Shown: piece after piece, positions 62,601-64,000 of the stretch
Numbering within the stretch: the first letter of the stretch is position 1
Layout: each line of letters begins with the position of its first letter
DNA from: Chondrosia reniformis
Lineage: Eukaryota; Porifera; Demospongiae; Chondrillida; Chondrillidae
Assembly (NCBI GenBank): GCA_947172415.1
Contig: OX359201.1
Coordinates: 4,774,001 to 4,838,000 of the forward strand
Direction: 5' to 3'
DNA length: 64,000 nt
Program-made: the position numbers and the translations under genes
The notes under the pieces: generated by a model
Databases searched by the model: none
What the model was told of the DNA's origin: nothing
The model's input: only the letters and a program-made list of their open reading frames with translations

Positions 62601-64000
62601 CCTCAGATGGTGAGTATTTAATGATGTATACTTTGATATATGGATGTGACATGACAATGCAATTTTCAACTTTGTTTCATAAACTGCCTACTTCCATTCA
62701 ATACATTGGACATAACCTCAGCTGGTGAGTATTTAATGATGTATACTTTGATATGTGGATGTGACGTGACAATGCAATTCTCAACTTTGTTTCATAAACT
62801 GCCTACTTCCACTCAATACGTTGGACATAACCTCAGAAAGTGAGTATTTAATGATGTATACTTTGATATGTGGATGTGATGTGACAATGCAATTCTCAAC
62901 TTTGTTTCATAAACTGCCTACTTCCACTCAATACATTGGACATAACCTCAGGAGGTGAGTATTTAATGATGTACATATACTTTAGTATATGGATGCAGCA
63001 TTAAAATTCATTTCTCAACTTCGTAGAAAGTGAGTATATACTTTGATATATGGATGTGACATGACAATGCAATTCTCAACTTTGTTTCATAAACTGTCTA
63101 CTTCCACTCAATGCGTTGGACATAACCTCAGAGAGTGAGTATTTAATAATGTATGCTTTAATATATGTATGGATGTGACATTAAAATTTAATTCTTAACT
63201 TTGTAGGATGTGAGTATTTAATGATGTATACTTTGATATATGGATGTGACATGACAATGCAATTCTCAACTTTGTTTCATAAACTGCCTACTTCCACTCA
63301 ATACATTGGACTTAACCTCAGATGGTGAGTATTTAATGATGTATACTTTTATATATGGATGTGAAATGACAATGCAATTCTCAACTTTGTTTCATAAACT
63401 GCCTGCTTCCACTCAATACATTGGACTTAACCTCAGATGGTGAGTATTTAATGATGTATACTTTGATATATGGATGTGACATGACAATGCAATTTTCAAC
63501 TTTGTTTCATAAACTGCCTACTTCCACTCAATACGTTGGACATAACCTCAGAAAGTGAGTATTTAATGATGTATTCTTTGATATATGGATGTGAAATGAC
63601 AATGCAATTCTCAACTTTGTTTCATAAACTGCCTACTTCCACTCAATACGTTGGACATAACCTCAGCGGGTGAGTATTTAATGATGTACATATACTTTGG
63701 TATATGGATGCAGTTTTATAATTTAATTCTCAACTTTGTAGGAAGTGAGTATATAATGATGTATACTTTGATATATGGATGTGACATGACAATGCAATTT
63801 TCAACTTTGTTTTATAAACTGCCTACTTCCACTTAATACATTGGACATAATCTCAGCGGGTGAGTATTTAATGATTTATACTTTGATATGTGGATGTGAT
63901 GTGACAATGCAATTTTCAACTTTGTTTCATAAACTGCCTACTTCCACTCAATACATTGGACATAACCTCAGGAGGTGAGTATTTAATGATGTTTACTTTA
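41695..64000 (+). CDS. Gene 4: chimeric N-terminus + coiled coil + very long single-codon array (3' partial)
   Basis: Exon 1 (41695-41998) starts MEEKIVDFLNEPDFNQ and has a helical C-terminal half (NYLLTLLVQDPSLRKLRALSEAL), possibly death-fold. Exon 42066-42943 includes VLPGSSIITFYIPKQY, a GS-I-TF-P motif seen in invertebrate death-fold receptors (recollection). Exons 43013-43051, 43611-43704 and 43928-43986 continue in phase and end in phase 0. The next recognisable exons are coiled coil, shared with genes 1 and 3: 46184-46352, 46419-46480, 46696-46813, 46882-46955, 47011-47128, 47252-47325, entering in phase 0. About 148 triplets follow from 48719 to the window end with no stop. Joining the N-terminal exons to the coil across 43987-46183 is inferred from phase, strand and proximity. 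The alternative is two genes, with the coil part a truncated duplicate. Confidence 0.6.
44125..44226. repeat. Loop and inner arm of a foldback element
   Basis: ACTTGCACACAAGGGACAT to TAACCCTGTTGAT corresponds to the loop region and inner right arm of the 30683-31597 family. The rest of the right arm resumes at 45466 after the Penelope-like insertion. Confidence 0.75.
44309..44350 (-). ncRNA. Hammerhead ribozyme motif (left arm)
   Basis: Mirror of the motif at 45376-45417: on the minus strand CTGATGA (44339-44345) and GAAAC (44317-44321) with flanking TTCCA/TGGAA pairing and a GGTCC/GGACC stem. Hammerheads are known in the terminal repeats of Penelope-like elements. Confidence 0.7.
44551..44895 (-). 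CDS. GIY-YIG endonuclease domain of Penelope-like element (left arm)
   Basis: About 110 residues. It carries GVVYRIPCGNCPKVYIGQTS, then a basic TLKHRLTEHKRAL segment and AEHAMEEDHTIKW, and ends near YNPLIHLYTPS. These are the GIY-YIG core, the Arg-bearing helix and the His/Glu region of the Penelope endonuclease. The C-P-C type Cys residues near the N-terminus (CGNC) fit the family's zinc-binding linker. It is a fragment of a fossil element. Confidence 0.8.
   Translation of the reverse strand: MFAQRTGVVYRIPCGNCPKVYIGQTSRTLKHRLTEHKRALRLGEAAQSAVAEHAMEEDHTIKWEDAEVVDRNHRYRQRCTLEAWHIRTERHKMNRDEGPLPGVYNPLIHLYTPS
44894..45175 (+). CDS. GIY-YIG endonuclease domain of Penelope-like element (right arm, shorter)
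   Basis: The same protein from IGQTSRTLKHRL to the same C-terminal end and stop, on the opposite strand. It lacks the first GIY strand that the left arm has. It is part of the same fossil inverted pair. Confidence 0.8.
   Translation: MGQTSRTLKHRLTEHKRALRLGEAAQSAVAEHAMEEDHTIKWEDAEVVDRNHRYRQRCTLEAWHIRTERHKMNRDEGPLPGVYNPLIHLYTPS
45376..45417 (+). ncRNA. Hammerhead ribozyme motif (right arm)
   Basis: TTCCA, CTGATGA (45381-45387), stem II GGTCC/GGACC with a TGGATT loop, GAAAC (45405-45409), a short CGTTT segment, and TGGAA pairing with the first TTCCA. Core bases match the hammerhead consensus. Stem III is minimal, as in Penelope-type hammerheads. Activity is not known. Confidence 0.75.
45466..45963. 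repeat. Right long inverted arm of the 6.3-kb segment
   Basis: Complementary to 39657-40122; ends GAGATTCTACTG next to TA. The two ends look like Tc1-type termini with unusually long inverted repeats. Confidence 0.75.
47943..48112. repeat. Nested foldback MITE
   Basis: Arms of about 68 nt, starting CGCCAATCAAAACTC and ending GAGTTTTGATTGGCG-like, around a 25-nt loop. It lies within the Tc1-type element. Confidence 0.85.
48178..48345 (+). pseudogene. Tc1-type transposase N-terminal remnant
   Basis: 55 residues from MPLTKYQRERIVSLHLQ to a stop. The KYQRERIVSLHL and TTKQTV segments match the paired-type helix-turn-helix that binds Tc1 inverted repeats. There is no DDE domain. Confidence 0.7.
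48659..64000 (+). repeat. Array IV: about 148 intron-like units with codon-sized triplets, continuing past the window
   Basis: Long units (about 115 bp), short units (about 72-76 bp ending TTTGTAG) and a 105-bp type. I read 148 triplets between AG and GTGAGT from GAG at 48719-48721; the only types are GAA, GAG, GAT, AAA, AGA, AGG, CGG, ATG, CTG, TCG and ACG. They encode only Glu, Asp, Lys, Arg, Met, Leu, three Ser and one Thr. For example 60872 to 62379 gives LKEERDLMEELKEKRD. Higher-order repeats exist: 56221 and 58386 start blocks of 2165 bp holding 21 triplets. No acceptor or donor was seen broken. The array runs off the window, so the number is a minimum. Confidence 0.9.

Noticed and set aside
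49767-63836. Repeated 61-codon open frames (MDITSAGEYLMMY...) within array IV, and similar frames in arrays I and III
   Set aside because: They read across donor and acceptor signals of the repeat unit, exist only in some unit combinations, and rest on an internal ATG by chance. They are shadows of the satellite.

Overview
The window looks like nuclear DNA of an invertebrate animal, most likely a demosponge of the Amphimedon type. I infer this from the AT-rich sequence, very short phase-consistent introns (about 50-220 bp), many ACGTACGT-type simple repeats, and Tc1-, Crypton- and Penelope-type mobile elements. There are no bacterial features.

The core is four tandem, partly duplicated copies, all on the + strand, of one gene family. 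Gene 1 (1-8610) lacks its 5' end. Gene 2 (16601-about 19000) is a diverged copy. Gene 3 (20756-26019) looks complete. Gene 4 (41695 to beyond 64000) lacks its 3' end. Genes 2 and 3 start with a death-fold (CARD-like) exon and a Ser/Thr/Gln-rich linker exon, then a coiled coil built from alternating long (phase 0 to 1) and short (phase 1 to 0) exons. Gene 4 has a different N-terminus, joined in matching phase to the same coiled-coil exons.

The remarkable part follows the coiled coil in every copy: a tandem array of intron-like units of about 70-115 bp (2079-8477, 18183-18942, 23967-25918, 48659-64000+). Each unit starts with a consensus donor (GTGAGT) and ends with an acceptor (CTCAG or TTTGTAG), and successive units are separated by exactly 3 nt. 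The upstream coil exons end in phase 0, so each triplet is a whole codon. Read in order, about 238 triplets contain no stop. In genes 1, 2 and 4 they spell Glu/Lys/Arg/Met/Leu-rich, helix-forming sequence that continues the coiled coil; gene 3 spells a Thr/Pro-rich tail. I propose that these satellites are arrays of single-codon exons. Any subset of them could be spliced without shifting the frame.

Between the family members lie duplicated pieces of a minus-strand NUDT19-like Nudix gene (terminal exons at 9543-9863 and 27495-27815; penultimate exon at 34823-35020, with an inverted copy at 12883-13080). The rest is a dense mobile-element layer: foldback/MITE hairpins, a Tc1/mariner copy inside gene 4, a Crypton-like insertion, a LINE (36797-39365, minus), a rearranged LINE fragment, and an inverted pair of Penelope-like 3' ends carrying hammerhead ribozyme motifs (44227-45465).

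All splice sites are read by eye, and expression is not known. Tandem arrays of this kind can be collapsed or misassembled.
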